Shown piece after piece: positions 15,337 through 15,380 of a stretch of 15,380 nt of DNA (position 1 is the stretch's first letter; each line of letters starts with the position of its first letter). This DNA is from an uncultured Opitutia bacterium. GTDB taxonomy: Bacteria > Verrucomicrobiota > Verrucomicrobiia > Opitutales > Opitutaceae. The notes under the pieces are model-generated. The model worked only from the letters and a program-made list of their open reading frames with translations, had not been told where the DNA came from and made no database searches. The DNA lies in assembly GCA_903938935.1 (NCBI GenBank), contig CAJAFD010000203.1, positions 1-15,380 of the forward strand, read 5' to 3'. Made by a program: the position numbers and the translations under genes.

Positions 15337-15380
15337 CAAACACTCTCTCAAATCATTACACTTGAGGGGATTGGGCAATC

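Larger units (their letters stand above)
15086..15380. other. Gene-free, repeat-rich right flank
   Basis: I see no real gene in these 295 bases. The open frame on the minus strand (15157-15378) is a by-product of the repeats. The region is much richer in A and T than the cargo genes. It should be the original sequence downstream of gnd if the 12.7-kb block is an insertion, yet it is itself built of element-like repeats, so this spot may have been hit more than once. Confidence 0.5.

Noticed and set aside
15157..15378. Minus-strand open frame of 73 codons at the right edge
   Set aside because: It consists of the iterated repeats, which are open because of their period. There is no start context and no family resemblance.

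Overview
The window is high-GC bacterial DNA, probably from a verrucomicrobium of the Opitutaceae type (inference). The signs are a TIGR01782-type TonB-dependent receptor with a 'VVELSAF' TonB box, weak or absent Shine-Dalgarno sequences at most starts, and a large Ig-containing secreted amylase. No rRNA, tRNA or CRISPR array was recognised.

Layout. (1) 1-2360 is ordinary chromosome: the 3' part of moaE (molybdopterin synthase), a small two-helix membrane protein, and gnd (6-phosphogluconate dehydrogenase). (2) 2375-15080 is a block whose ends look like transposon ends. Both ends start TGT and point inward, they share a 26/27-bp terminal inverted repeat, each carries further GTGACAA subrepeats, and the block is flanked by a direct 5-bp repeat, GCACC. 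I see no transposase inside. (3) 15086-15380 is gene-free and full of short repeats of two other kinds, one with a ~20-22 bp period.

The cargo of the 12.7-kb block is a compact starch/maltodextrin locus. An AraC-family regulator (+) converges on a leftward set: TonB-dependent receptor, 4-alpha-glucanotransferase (malQ), a GPH/SLC45-like MFS sugar permease and a secreted SGNH esterase. malQ, permease and esterase are separated by only 8-9 bp. The receptor is separated from malQ by a strong intrinsic terminator that touches the malQ start. Divergent from the receptor is a secreted 1091-aa protein that joins a GH13 alpha-amylase, two Ig-like modules and a CE1/esterase-D-like domain.

Working model (inference): the secreted amylase-esterase cuts and deacylates glucan, the receptor takes maltodextrins across the outer membrane, the SGNH esterase may remove remaining acyl groups in the periplasm, the permease brings oligosaccharide into the cytoplasm, and MalQ rearranges it. 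The AraC protein probably controls the locus. The main observation is that this whole locus appears to sit, 14 bp after the gnd stop codon, inside a non-autonomous transposon with Tn7/IS21-like ends.
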